Below are positions 1 to 10,676 of a stretch of 64,000 nucleotides of DNA, piece by piece; the stretch's first letter is position 1; each line of letters begins with the position of its first letter. The notes below the pieces were generated by a model. The model was not told the DNA's origin, searched no databases, and saw only the letters and a list, made by a program, of their open reading frames with translations. The position numbers were made by a program, and so were the translations under genes. Source of the DNA: Calliphora vicina (lineage: Eukaryota > Arthropoda > Insecta > Diptera > Calliphoridae); contig NW_027052597.1 in NCBI RefSeq assembly GCF_958450345.1, positions 516,093 to 580,092 of the forward strand, read 5' to 3'.

Positions 1-126
1 TAACTTCAGTAGTACAAATACTCCAGCATTTGAGAAAAAAAGAAAAAATAAATTTTTCTGAGAGCGGGGTTGAACACATAACCTCTCGTTTTCTAGTCAA
101 ATGCTCTAACCAGTAAACCACAGAGC
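1..126 (-). repeat. tRNA-derived left arm of an inverted repeat (runs off the window)
   Basis: Read on the minus strand, this segment has the two internal promoter boxes of a tRNA gene: an A-box-like TGGTTTACTGG at 120-110 and a B-box-like TGTTCAACCCC at 76-66. The T stem and anticodon stem do not pair well, so it is tRNA-derived and not a working tRNA gene. It is repeated in inverse orientation at 4358-4480, where the A box reads TGGTTTAGTGG. Similarity continues to base 1, so the arm extends outside the window. The first hAT element is inserted at its 5' edge, leaving CACAGAGC at 119-126 and 2793-2800. Confidence 0.7.
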
Positions 127-525
127 CAGTGCTGCCAACTTTTTTTTGGAGAAATCGTCAATTTTTAAAAAAAAAATCGTCAAAATCGTCAAGTTAAAAA
201 GAAAAATATCGTCAAGAAATCGTCAAGACAAAAATACGTTAAAAATACCAAAAACATTTTTTTATTAACTTTTTAAATATTTTTATTTTATTTACATGTA
301 AATAAAGTTATTACTTAATAAAAAAAAAATAATTTAATTTTGGTATTATGTGACTTTACTCTGGTACATTTCTGTTTGACATTTGTTTAATAAGTCATTT
401 TTAATTGCTATATTAAAACACTGAGAATTATTTAACTTAAGATAATCTTTTGAAAACAATATTCCTTGTAATGTTGAAGAATCCAAAGCATTTCTGATTT
501 TTGTTTTATTTAAATTTACAATATT

Positions 526-2253
526 TTTTTTTTTTTTTTTTTTTTTTTAACGTTTTATTGATTTATTGAATCTGTCTATTTTGACCTTACAATAAGTATT
601 TAAATCTTATAACTAAAATTAAAACTATTTGCTCTTCAGCAAGAGAGCCATTATGGTAAACTGTCACTCATCTTAGCGGGGTGGTAGATCTGCTCTACGG
701 AGCCTGGATCGGGTTTGGGTCTGCACAAGTTGTCTTGCAAGCGTATTGGGATGGTTTCGCAGCTTCACAATATATTTCTCACGGACTTTCTCGAACTCTT
801 CCTTTACCAATGTCACTTCTAAGTCTCTGTGGATGTTTTCATTTCTTATGTACCATGGTGCTCCCGTCATGGTCCTAAGAATTTTAGATTGGGCCCTCTG
901 TATAAGATCAATACTGGTGTTGCTAGCCATTCCCCATAATTGAATTCCATATGTCCAAATTGGTTTTAAAACGGTCTTATACAGGATGACTTTATATTCA
1001 AGGCTTAATTTTGATTGGTCACTGATTAACCAATGAAAGCTAGAGGCTTTTAACTTCATGTGAAGTCTCTTGGTTTCTATGTGTCGGCGCCAAGTAAGCC
1101 GTCTATCTAGATGAATACCAAGGTAGGTGACATAATCAGACTGCGGTATATTAACGTTGTTGAGTGTGACAGGTGGGCAATTTCCTCTCCTTAGAGCGAA
1201 CGTAACATGTTTACTTTTCAGCTCATTTACCTTTATTCGCCAGTTTTTCAACCATGACTCCACACGTACGAGGTAATTCTGTAGTTGACTAGATGCCATG
1301 AGTGGGTTTTCGTCTGAGCTAATAATGGCGGTATCATCAGCAAATGTTGAAATTGTTAGTTTATCGCACGTAGGGAGGTCGGAGGTGTAAATCAAATATA
1401 GCGTAGGTCCTAGTACACTTCCCTGTGGAACTCCAGCTCCAATCTTGCATTCTCTCGTCACATAATCATTGTACTTAACTCTGAAAAGTCTATTCGATAA
1501 ATAAGACTCCAGCAATTTATGAGTACATAGTGGTAGTAAACATTTGATTTTATGTATTAGACCCTTATGCCATACCTTGTCAAAAGCCTGAGCAACGTCT
1601 AAAAAGATGGCAGAACAATATTTCTTTAATTCAAAAGATTTTCGAATCTCTCCAGTTAAACGATTGACCTGTTCAATGGTGCCATGATGTTCACGGAAAC
1701 CAAATTGGTGTACTGGGATAATGTTTCCATCATTCAAAAAAGGTATTATCTTTTCCTGGAATATTTTTTCGAATAACTTCGACAAACAAGGGAGTAGGCT
1801 AATAGGTCTATAAGAAGATGGCAGGGTTAAATCTTTACCCGGTTTAGGTATCATTATTATTTGAGAAATTTTCCAATTTTTTGGATAAATTCCTAGTTTC
1901 AAGATCGCATTAAACAATATAGATAGCACAATTATTGCCACATTTGGTAGGTTCTTAATCATTGATGGCGTTATTAAATCATATCCCGGTGATTTTTTCA
2001 AGTCTAATTTATTTTTAATTACTCTATTAACATCCTCAGGACTAATATCGAATTGGGCTGCATTAGCCATTGTTGAAGCTGGCAGTTCTTCTAGTTCAAA
2101 CTCATTTGCCGTGGAGTTGGGTTGAAATACTTCACTTAAATGTTCAGCAAATACTGAGGCTTTTTCTATAGCACTTCGTGCCCAGGTTCCGTCAGCTTTT
2201 CTTAAAGCGCTTTGTGCCTCTACCGGTGGCTTAATGTTCCTCGTTGCCTTCCA
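526..2253 (-). mobile_element. 5'-truncated jockey-clade non-LTR retrotransposon
   Basis: A poly(T) run at about 524-548 is the poly(A) tail of a minus-strand element. A 14-bp duplication AAATTTACAATATT flanks it at 512-525 and 2254-2267. The copy keeps a 3' UTR (549-672, with inverted AATAAA signals) and the last part of ORF2. It is cut at its 5' end inside ORF2, which is typical of aborted target-primed reverse transcription. It landed in the transposase remnant of the surrounding hAT and is therefore younger than that element. Confidence 0.93.
673..2253 (-). pseudogene. Reverse transcriptase ORF2 fragment of the truncated jockey element
   Basis: The frame is open from the truncation point (first codon TGG at 2253-2251) to a stop at 673, about 526 codons; the first ATG, at 2070, is internal. 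It covers a non-LTR reverse transcriptase. Visible blocks in order are SPGYDLITP, then SYRPISLLPCLSKLFEK, QFGFREHHGT, AIFLDVAQAFDKVWH, GVPQGSVLGPTLYLIY, the catalytic FADDTAI and VTYLGIHLDRRLTW. The endonuclease half is absent. The frame itself has no stop or frameshift, which suggests a recent insertion. It belongs to a different jockey subfamily from the copy at 57094-62067, judging from the different residues around the shared motifs. Confidence 0.9.
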
Positions 2254-2800
2254 AAATTTACAATATTAAAAATTCTTTCAACGTTGGCCGACGAATGTGG
2301 TAGTGTCATTAAACTCGAAACAAATTGTGTTAAAATTGGGAAGGCTTTGCATTATTGACTCTTTAAAATAGAAATATTTTTCCAATGTTTGGAGTTCGGT
2401 GAATTTCATATTACGTAATTCTCGAACTTCATTAGCAAGTTCTTCTCCATTTAATAAATTTGGAATAATATTGGCCAATTGTAAAATTGAATAATATTTT
2501 TTGTTCAATTGAGTTTAATCCTTCTAAAAGTTTATTGCCAAAATCAAAACGTTTTAAAATTTGTGAAACCAGTTCAATATAAAATTGGACGCTGTCTGCC
2601 TTTCAATTTGTACATTGCAAAAGGAGACTTACAATATTTCAATTTTAGGAAAAAAGGTTACCATATGTTTTGCTTTTAAAAAATCGTAATTTTTGTTCGC
2701 GGGAAAAATGAAAAATCGTCAATCGTCATTTTAATAAATTTGACTTAAAAAATAGTCAAAATGACGATAAATCGTCAAAGTTGGCAGCGCTGCACAGAGC

Positions 2801-3222
2801 TTATTTGTACTCTCTAATTTTTATTAAGAATTACATGTGAGTCTACTCTCTATTTTTGCATTTTCTACATCAACACTGAGAATGAAAAGTGCCAATTGGA
2901 AACCTTGCACTAGCTATATTACTACTTCTACGACTAACTAGTTCGATGTGGCTGTTAAAGTGGTAGTTAAATGGTTATCATTTGCACTACATTTCACCAG
3001 CATATTCAGTAATAAGCAATAGTCAGCTATTTGTAATAAGTTTTTGAAAATAAATTCAAGAAAAATAAAATCCTCTAAAATATACCACTTCGATGGCCAC
3101 ATGTAATGCTGAATGTGGCCGTTTGTGTTTTCGTTCTCAGTGATGATGTAGAAAATGCAAAAATAGAGAGTAGACTCACATGTTATTCTTAATAACATTT
3201 AGAGAGCAGTACAAATAAGAGC
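2801..3222. repeat. Inner arms and spacer of the tRNA-derived inverted repeat
   Basis: Bases 2801-2887 and 3134-3222 are inverted copies of each other, sharing for example CATGTGAGTCTACTCTC. They continue the outer tRNA-derived arms once the two hAT insertions are removed. The spacer at about 2888-3133 is AT-rich and has no convincing coding frame. Confidence 0.75.
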
Positions 3223-3230
3223 TCTGTGGT

Positions 3231-4349
3231 CAGTGTTGCCAAAACGGTGGTTTTTCAGCTAGATCTGGAGGTATTTTTTCATCGTTAGCGGGTATTTTTC
3301 TGAAAAAACCGCTAAGTGGTTTTTCTAGCTGCAAAATATTTTTAGTTGGCGGTTTTTAGCTCTTTTTTATATCTTGTATTTACTTAAACGAAACTAAAAA
3401 TTAAAATTTTATAATATTTTTTATCGATAAATGGAGTTTTAAGCGACTTAATGACTTAACAAAAAGACAGTTCCAAATCGAATGTTTTCAAAATTACATT
3501 AAGCCTAATAGTTACTTAGGTTATCAGTTTGAAACTGAAATACGAAAATACTAATGCAATGGAAAAAAAATCAGAAACAAGAAAACGATGTATTGTACAT
3601 TTTTGTATATCGCTGTTGAAGCAATTGATTTGAAGTTAATTTTTTTTACTTTTTGCTTCTAATTTGTCATTTTGTCAAAAATAGATAGTTTTTCAATAAA
3701 TAATGTATTTTAAAAAAAAACGATGTTATTTCATATTTGGAACAATTTGGATGTTGTCCAGACAATTTTCAGTAATATCTACATTATTAGTTGGACAAAT
3801 CATTCAAATATTACATCGTTTTGGTTTAAGCTTTTGCAGTATCAGGATTCCGCAGAAAATAATATTTTCAAAGAACTAGCTGATTTTACTTTGCAAATTA
3901 TTTGTATGTCATGGTCAAATAAGGAAGTGGAGCGAGTTTTTAGTCAGCTTACTATTGTAAAATCAAACTTAAGAACTTGTTTGCAAAATATATGTATTTT
4001 AATTTAATCAAATTAATTTTTATTAAAAATTGCCTTTGTCATCATGAAAAGTGCTGCTACAATTATGAAATCTCAAGAAAGTTTTTAAATTTAATTAGTA
4101 CCTCAGTTATATACTCAAAATGATAATTTCTAATGTATTGATCTTAATTAATTTTAGTATATAACGTTTTTAGCACACATTTTAATTTAAAATTGAATTA
4201 TTTTTGTTTTTAAAGCAGTTTAGCTTCATAAATCGTTAAATAAAAATTTAGCGGTTTTATTCAGTGGTTTTATTTTAAGATTTAGTGGTTTCTGGATTTA
4301 TTTTAAGTGCAATCTGGTGGGATATGGTCTTAAAGTTTTGGCAACACTG
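3231..4349 (+). mobile_element. hAT transposon (degraded) with CAGTGTTGCCA ends
   Basis: Both ends read CAGTGTTGCCAAAA, inverted, and the 8-bp duplication TCTGTGGT flanks the element at 3223-3230 and 4350-4357. The subterminal repeats here are GCGGTTTTT and AGTGGTTTT, different from the neighbouring hAT. A short transposase tail is left inside. The insertion site lies in the right arm of the tRNA-derived inverted repeat, three bases from the position hit by the first hAT in the left arm. Confidence 0.9.
3723..4007 (+). pseudogene. hAT transposase C-terminal remnant
   Basis: A short frame contains FKELADFTLQIICMSW and EVERVFSQLTIVKSNLR-like residues, matching the hAT dimerisation block (compare ANVERIFSQ in the transposase at 37144-37861). 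Nothing recognisable of the BED finger or catalytic core is left. The Ala-Asn expected before VERVFS is replaced. It sits in the right half of the element, where the 3' end of a transposase gene is expected. Confidence 0.7.
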
Positions 4350-4357
4350 TCTGTGGT

Positions 4358-4480
4358 TTAGTGGTTAGAGCATTTGACTAGAAAACGAGAGGTTATGTGT
4401 TCAGCCCCGTTCTCAGAAAAATTTATTTTTTCTTTTTTTTTTCTCAAATGCTGGAGTATTTTCACTATTGAATTTAATAG
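4358..4480 (+). repeat. tRNA-derived right arm of the inverted repeat
   Basis: This is the plus-strand mate of 1-126. It has an A-box-like TGGTTTAGTGG at 4354-4364 and a B-box-like TGTTCAGCCCC at 4398-4408, followed by a T-rich run that could end Pol III transcription. The arms match outward to about 4480. Folding as a functional tRNA looks poor, so a SINE-like or tRNA-derived origin is inferred. Confidence 0.7.
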
Positions 4481-4829
4481 TGAAGTGTTATGCAGAGTGT
4501 GCCAATCGGCCACTTGCAATGACATCCCCGTGTTAAATTCACCAGTCAATAACGTTGCGAGTGGGTTGAAAATTCACTAGTAGTAGTTCTTAGTGGCCAA
4601 CGAATTTGACGTAGCGGAACTAGTGCAATGAACTGCAGGGATGATACAACACGGTGCAAACGAGATAAACAAATGCAGTCAAAAGGATGAAAGAAAAACA
4701 ACAACTTACAATTTACAACAAGTAAGCAAAACAAACCACGAAAAACAGAGCTGGTCTTCTTTCGCGGTCGATCGCATTAAAAGAATGTTGCATTTTCAAT
4801 TACCATCTCACTCTGCGGTAAAATTATTT
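4481..4829. other. Intergenic stretch, nothing recognised
   Basis: About 350 bases of mixed composition between the inverted repeat and the next hAT. No coding frame, repeat or RNA gene was identified. Confidence 0.6.
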
Positions 4830-4837
4830 GTAACAGT

Positions 4838-6520
4838 CAGTGTTGCCACAACGTCAAAATTTTTGTAACCAAGTTTGTTTAAAAAAATAACCAAAATGCT
4901 AAAAAAGTAACCAAAAAAAAATTATTGGAAACGTCATGTTTTTATACTTCAAGATAAATTTTATGTCAAGATTTCACCATTTACAATATTATGATAATTA
5001 GTTCTTAATCACAAAATATTCAGAAAAATCTACCGGAATAATTTTTAATTATATATATAAATATATATTTTTTTTACACAATTATTTTTACTGAATGTCA
5101 ATCTTTTAATTTTTTTAAAATGTACTTCATGAAATAACTGACTTGAACATCTTGTGTTTGTTGATGCCTGAGGTAATGTCGGGTTAAGGAGAAGAAAATT
5201 TTACATGATATTTTGTTGTTGGGCAAGAGTATTGCGCAACTAAATTGCCTAGTGTGAAATGGGTCATAGCTTTTCAAATATTACACTTTTTCTGTGGTAT
5301 CTGCATGCAGCCTGTGACATATGATATTGGTAATTTGTATTAGAGTATTTTTAATAAAATCTAAACAAATAGCTAAGGTTGAATCTAACTAACTAAATAT
5401 TATATTTAAACTTTCTTGTTCACATATTTTTAATCTTATTCAATTTAAGAATCGATCAGAGGAACAAAATTGACATTTTAATTTGCTGCACCGAAAAATA
5501 TAATTGATAACACGTATATGGACATTTATTTTTAAAACTTTATTTTTATGGGCAGCTCTTGTTTTTAAAATATCGCGGTTTTAATTTGTTTGGTTATTCT
5601 ATATGTTTCTTCTTATTGGTTAAATATTGCATAAATTGAAATAAATGTATAAATAAATCTGATACAAAAAAATAGTACTGTTTTTAATACTCTACTTTGA
5701 TAAAAATTTTAAGATATTTTCACCAAAAACGCTGCGTATCACATAAATACAAAATTCAAATTTATATTGCTGTAGTTAGATTTAAATGTGTATTATGAAA
5801 TAAGATCTAAGTACCTAAAAAATTAATTTAAAAAAAATATTTTTTTTTGGGATGTAAAATTTCTAACTAATATTTCATTTTAATTCACTATAATGTGCAG
5901 TATTAAATTTTTATTAGGATAAAGCAAAAATAGTCAAATTTCAACATTCTTGAAATATCAGACAAATATTCCAAAACATCTACCAGAATTACTATACTCA
6001 TATTCTAGGTTGTAGTACCCAAAATTTAGAGGAAAAAGGTAAAAAATCGGATATGTAATGTGAATATAAAAACGGCGATATTTCGAAAACGCGAGTAGAC
6101 TGGAGAAAACAAGTTTAACATAGTACTGAGGGTTCATCAACTCTTACAAAACGAAATTGAAATTTTCGGCACCAAAATGTCAGTTCCGCTGTGTAATTAA
6201 ACCAATATTGGGAACTCATTTACATTCCTAAATCACAAAAATCGTAAATATCTTTTAAAAAAATTATTCGTTCTCAAATCTTTTGATATAATTTCAAAGA
6301 TCTTGAATTGCCAATCACGATAGATATAATTTGTTTATGAAAACTTTCACGTAAAATTATACACCTACAACAAGTAACACATTCATAGTCTTAGACTGAA
6401 AAATCTTTCTATAACAAAATGTTTTGAAAAAAGTAACCAAAATGAAAAATAAATACACATCTACACATCAGGAATAAAAATAACCAATTTTGGTTATAAA
6501 TAACCAAAACGGCAACACTG
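4838..6520. mobile_element. Non-autonomous hAT element with CAGTGTTGCC ends
   Basis: The ends read CAGTGTTGCC and GGCAACACTG, flanked by the 8-bp duplication GTAACAGT at 4830-4837 and 6521-6528. Copies of TAACCAAAAT lie near both ends (about 4867-4920 and 6435-6510). The 1.68-kb interior is AT-rich with no transposase-like frame, so it would need a transposase from elsewhere. Confidence 0.92.
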
Positions 6521-6528
6521 GTAACAGT

Positions 6529-7267
6529 TCAATTTGAATTTAAAATTGAATTTACCTTTTTTATGGTCTATTTAAAAAAAAAATCCATTTTCATGTACAA
6601 TTATTTCAAAACATTTTCATATAGTAAATCATATTGTATGCTATTTACACTTATCACAATTGTACAGTTAAATCGTTACAAATTGATTTTTTTTTTGTTC
6701 GTCCTTCTCCTCGATGTCCTCTTTTTCATAATGCAAATATACGAGTATGTTTGGGAAAAATGTGCAAAAAATATATAAACTTATTTTGTAAATTGAGTGA
6801 ACAACACTAATCCGTTACGAATGGCCAGTACAGCCCGACATCAGGGTAAATGGTAGCAGGACGAAGTGAAAAACAACAAAATGGAAAACATTGCAACCAG
6901 TTCGTTCGTTCACAAGTGGTCGGACATTAACATATCAACAACAGTTATGGTGGCTCATAAAAATTGTGTTTTTGGTGTCTCTACTATCTTTTTTCTTTTT
7001 TTGTCCACACAATTTATTCCTACATTTGTAAAATTCAACTACAAGCGGAAATATTTGCATGGGTTAGTATGTTGAGTTTGCCTGTGCGAATATAGAAAAT
7101 TTTTAAATTGAATTTTGTACGTGGACATTGCATTGTAAGAGCATCACTTATGTAAATAGAAGTTAAAATGTTGCCAAAAATTAGTGTATATTTTTTTTAT
7201 TACAACTAAATTATTTACATATACATATGTATGTATATGTTTATATTTATAAGTAGATACATACACA
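6529..7267. other. Intergenic AT-rich stretch
   Basis: No gene recognised. It contains TATG/CATA microsatellite-like sequence near 7215-7265. The short open frames show no recognisable protein motif. Confidence 0.6.
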
Positions 7268-8817
7268 TTAGAGTGCTCCAAAAAAATAAAATTTCGAATT
7301 TTGCCCGTACCCCCTTCAGAATGGTTCTATGTATTGTAGAAACTCGTTGTGTAAAATATTAGGATGATAGGATAACGCTAACTGGTGGCGCAACGACGCT
7401 GAAGTTTTGAGGTGCATTTACAAGGGGAAAAATACAATTTTTTCAGTTTTTGTAAAAATTAAATAATTGCTTTTGCAATTTAATTTAAAAGAATCGAAAT
7501 GTACACGTAATTGTCGTTCTAATAAGATATAAAAGACAAAAATTGGTTGAAAAATTTTAATGTTATTAAAAAATCGCCAGGCCATTAACATATTTTGATA
7601 AATATTATAATAAAGGTACATTTTTACTTAAAATATATCCATATTTACTTGTATATGAGTTTTTGTCTTCGTAGGATACCGGTAACCTATTCGCAGGTAT
7701 GACCAAAGAAATACATTTTTTTAACGGCAGTTTCAAAACTCCATTTTCAAATTATTAAAAATTTTGTTAAACAAATTTCAAAATTTTTTGATCATCATAA
7801 AATTAACCTTTAAGTGCTATTAAAGGTTAATTTTAATTTTTCTGCAGTTTTTGTAAATACTAGACTATGTGTTATATTTTTCTTAAGTTTCATCAAAATC
7901 GGCCCAAAAATATATAACATTTTGCTATCTTTCCATGAGAAATTCCAAATATTGAAAAATTTGACATTTGACCTTCACGATTTAAGGGTTAACGTTTTCC
8001 GATTTTAGTAAAACTTTCAGACTATATTTAAAATTACCTGGAATATACTATTCTGAATAGCTTTTGCTTAAAAATCATAACAGTAAAAAAATTTGGCTCA
8101 TTAATCCAAATATGGCCAAAAAAAATAGTTTTTCTCGAAAATCTCAAAATTTAAATCGCAGGTACGGAAAAACTATAGGAGGTATTTTCATATTTTTATT
8201 CCCTATTATGTTCTCAATAAATACCAATGTGATGATCACAAAATTTTGAAATTTGTTTAACAAAATTTTTAATAATTTGAAAATGGAGTTTTGAAACTGC
8301 CGTTAAAAAAAATGTATTTCTTTGGCCATACCTGCGAATAGGTTACCGGTATCCTACGAAGACAAAAACTCATATACAAGTAAATATGGATATATTTTAA
8401 GTAAAAATGTACCTTTATTATAATATTTATCAAAATATGTTAATTTTGTTGCTACATTTCTTGTTCTAGTGGCCTGAGACACGTTAATGGCCTGGCGATT
8501 TTTTAATAACGTTAAAATTGTTCAACCAATTTTTGTCTTTTATATCTTATTAGAACGACAATTACGTGTACATTTCGATTCTTTTAAATTAAATTGCAAA
8601 AGTAATTATTTAATTTTTACAAAAACTGAAAAAATTGCATTTTTTCCCTTGTAAATGCACCTCAAAACTTCAGCGTCGTTGCGCCACCAGTTAGCGTTAT
8701 CCTATCATCCTAATATTTTACACAACGAGTTTCTACAATACATAGAACCATTCTAGAGGGGGGGACGGCCTGTACCTAGAACATTTTTTTCGTCCATACA
8801 ATCTTGGAGCACTCTAA
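7268..8817. repeat. Foldback element with about 520-570-bp inverted arms
   Basis: The ends TTAGAGTGCTCC and GGAGCACTCTAA are inverse. The arms (about 7268-7786 and 8246-8814) match closely over their length, apart from about 45 extra bases in the right arm near 8455. The loop is about 460 bases. A TA dinucleotide at both edges would fit a Tc1/mariner-type TA target, but the family is not identified. Relatives lie at 21455-22228, 13553-13860 and 44155-44665. Confidence 0.85.
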
Positions 8818-8872
8818 TACACATACATATTTATATAATACATAGGATAGGATATGTAGTATATTCAACAGT

Positions 8873-10676
8873 ACCCAGCAGTTCTAGGAGACAGTACAGA
8901 ATTAGTGATTTTACCCATCATTTAGGGTGGAAGCTAGTTACTTCAATAGCCACGTGACTAGTCATTTTAACACGTGCATGTCCTAAGCAGGGGGTCAATT
9001 GATTACAATGTGAGTATCTGATAACTGATCGAAAGTAGTCAACGCTTCTAGTGGGTAAAATAAAATGCAGCACAAAAAATAAGTTTGAAGTGACTTCACC
9101 ATAGGTTACTAAGAGACACTAAAGTGACTATTGACTTCATGCCATGTTACATGGAATATCTTATTAAGCAAAAATAAAAATGAACTGTATGAGAATTATA
9201 GCAACACAATTTGTATAAAACAAGTCTGTACGAATTACTCACAAAACGTTTAAAGTGACTACACTCTAGACACTGAAGTGAAAAATGTCTTCATGCTAGA
9301 TTACCTAGGATGTATAAAGTAACCAATTGTATCTGAACTATAAAGAGCAAATACGTGTCAAATGACACAAAATATATGGGGAATTTCATGTCAAGTGAAC
9401 CAACTTTTGAAATCGATGTCTTCCGATCGGGATGAAATTTGCACCAAGGTTAGCTCTATTGGATAGTAACTCAGACACAATTTTTCAACAACATCGGTCG
9501 AGAACTCTCTGAGTTATAGGGGGTAAAATTTTGACAATTTGGTCAAACAGGGGTTTTTTCTTATCCATGTAACTTATTACCTATTGTTCTTAGCAAAATG
9601 TGTCCCAAATAGTATAGATAGCTATTTCTTCGATCTTTCGAAAAAAATATTTAAAAAAAAAAATAAAAAATTTTTAATATTTTTTTTCCGAAATCAAAAA
9701 CTTTTTTGACTTTTTTTTAAATTTTTTCTCTTTTTTTTTTTTTTTTTTTTTCTTAAAATAAAGTTTAGATATTTTCCTTGAACACCTACTTGGTCGCTTA
9801 GTGGGATGCGAGTGGGATATCTATCAAAATAAATATTTTGTAACTCAAAACATAAAATTTTTGACTTTTTTTGCAAAATCAAAAACTTTGTTGACTTTTT
9901 TTTTTCAAAATGGACCCTTTTTTAATCTTTTTTTTAGGTCAAACAAAAGCTTAGATATTATCCTTGAAGACCCTTTTGGTCGCTTAGTGGGATGCGAGTG
10001 GGATATCTATCAAAATAAATATTTTTTAACTCAAGACTTACAATTTTTGACTTTTTTTTTTGCAAATACGATTTTTTTTCCAAATGGGCCCTTTTTTTAA
10101 AATTTTTTTTGTAGTCAAAAGAAAGCTTAGGTCCATTCCTTTAAGATATTTTTAGTCCCTTAGTGGGATGCGAGTGGGATATCTATCAAAATAAATATTT
10201 TGTAACGCAAGACATACAATTTTTTAATTTTTTTTGCAAAATCAAAATTTTTTTCCAATATGGGCCCTTTTTTAATTTTTTTTTTGCTCAAAAGAAAGCC
10301 TAGGTCCATTCCTTTAAGATATTTTTAGTCCCTTAGTGGGATGCGAGTGGGATATCTAATCACATTTTGCTAAGAACAATAGGTAATAAGTTACATGGAT
10401 AAGAAAAAACCCCTGTTTGACCAAATTGTCAAAATTTTACCCCCTATAACTCAGAGAGTTCTCGACCGATGTTGTTGAAAAATTGTGTCTGAGTTACTAT
10501 CCAATAGAGCTAACCTTGGTGCAAATTTCATCCCGATCGGAAGACATCGATTTCAAAAGTTGGTTCACTTGACATGAAATGCCCCATATGTATATTGGAG
10601 TCAGCCAAGTGATAAGAAATTAGTGACAATTACCGCCTATAAGGAATATATTGACTACTTGTTTAACTGCTGGGTA
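8873..10676. repeat. Inverted-repeat transposon with TACCCAGCAGTT ends
   Basis: The left end TACCCAGCAGTT and right end AACTGCTGGGTA are inverse. The inner sequence is shared, in inverse orientation, with the complete copy at 53761-54928. A second element (9374-10589) is inserted into it, so the two halves are about 500 and 90 bases. No coding sequence. Superfamily not identified. Confidence 0.75.
9374..10589. repeat. MITE with about 230-bp inverted ends and internal tandem repeat
   Basis: The ends (about 9374-9600 and 10360-10589) are near-perfect inverse copies beginning ATATGGGG. Between them a unit containing TTAGTGGGATGCGAGTGGG recurs near 9796, 9983, 10157 and 10333, a degenerate tandem array with a period of roughly 175-187 bases. 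The element is inserted in the TACCCAGCAGTT element. Confidence 0.85.

Larger units (their letters stand above)
357..2640 (-). pseudogene. hAT transposase C-terminal remnant, split by a retrotransposon
   Basis: Two minus-strand pieces, about 2640-2268 and 511-357, are parts of one transposase tail. The upstream piece includes peptides such as QFYIEL and LLEGLNSI and a frame-shifted ANVERIF block. The downstream piece continues with NLNKTKIRN and a QGILFSKDYLK block before a stop near 357. The same blocks occur in order in the better preserved transposase at 37144-37861 (ANVERIF, NKNKTRN, GILRTKDFLK). ANVERIF belongs to the hAT C-terminal dimerisation domain. The gap between the pieces is exactly the jockey insertion with its target duplication. 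At least one extra frameshift lies near 2290. Confidence 0.85.
127..2792 (-). mobile_element. hAT transposon (degraded) with CAGTGCTGCCA ends
   Basis: The left end reads CAGTGCTGCCAACTTT and the right end is its inverse with one or two changes. The 8-bp duplication CACAGAGC flanks it exactly (119-126 and 2793-2800), which is the hAT signature. The subterminal zones carry many copies of AAATCGTCAA on both sides (about 150-235 and 2705-2780). The minus strand holds remains of a transposase, itself split by a jockey retrotransposon at 526-2253. The element is dead: its frame is shifted, its N-terminal half is missing, and it is interrupted. Confidence 0.9.

Noticed and set aside
60..126. Possible tRNA gene
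   Set aside because: A and B boxes are present, but the T and anticodon stems do not pair and there is no proper acceptor stem.
7814..8008. 64-codon frame with a close relative at 44234-44428
   Set aside because: Similarity is explained by both lying in the loop of a non-coding foldback repeat; the changes between the copies do not favour synonymous positions.
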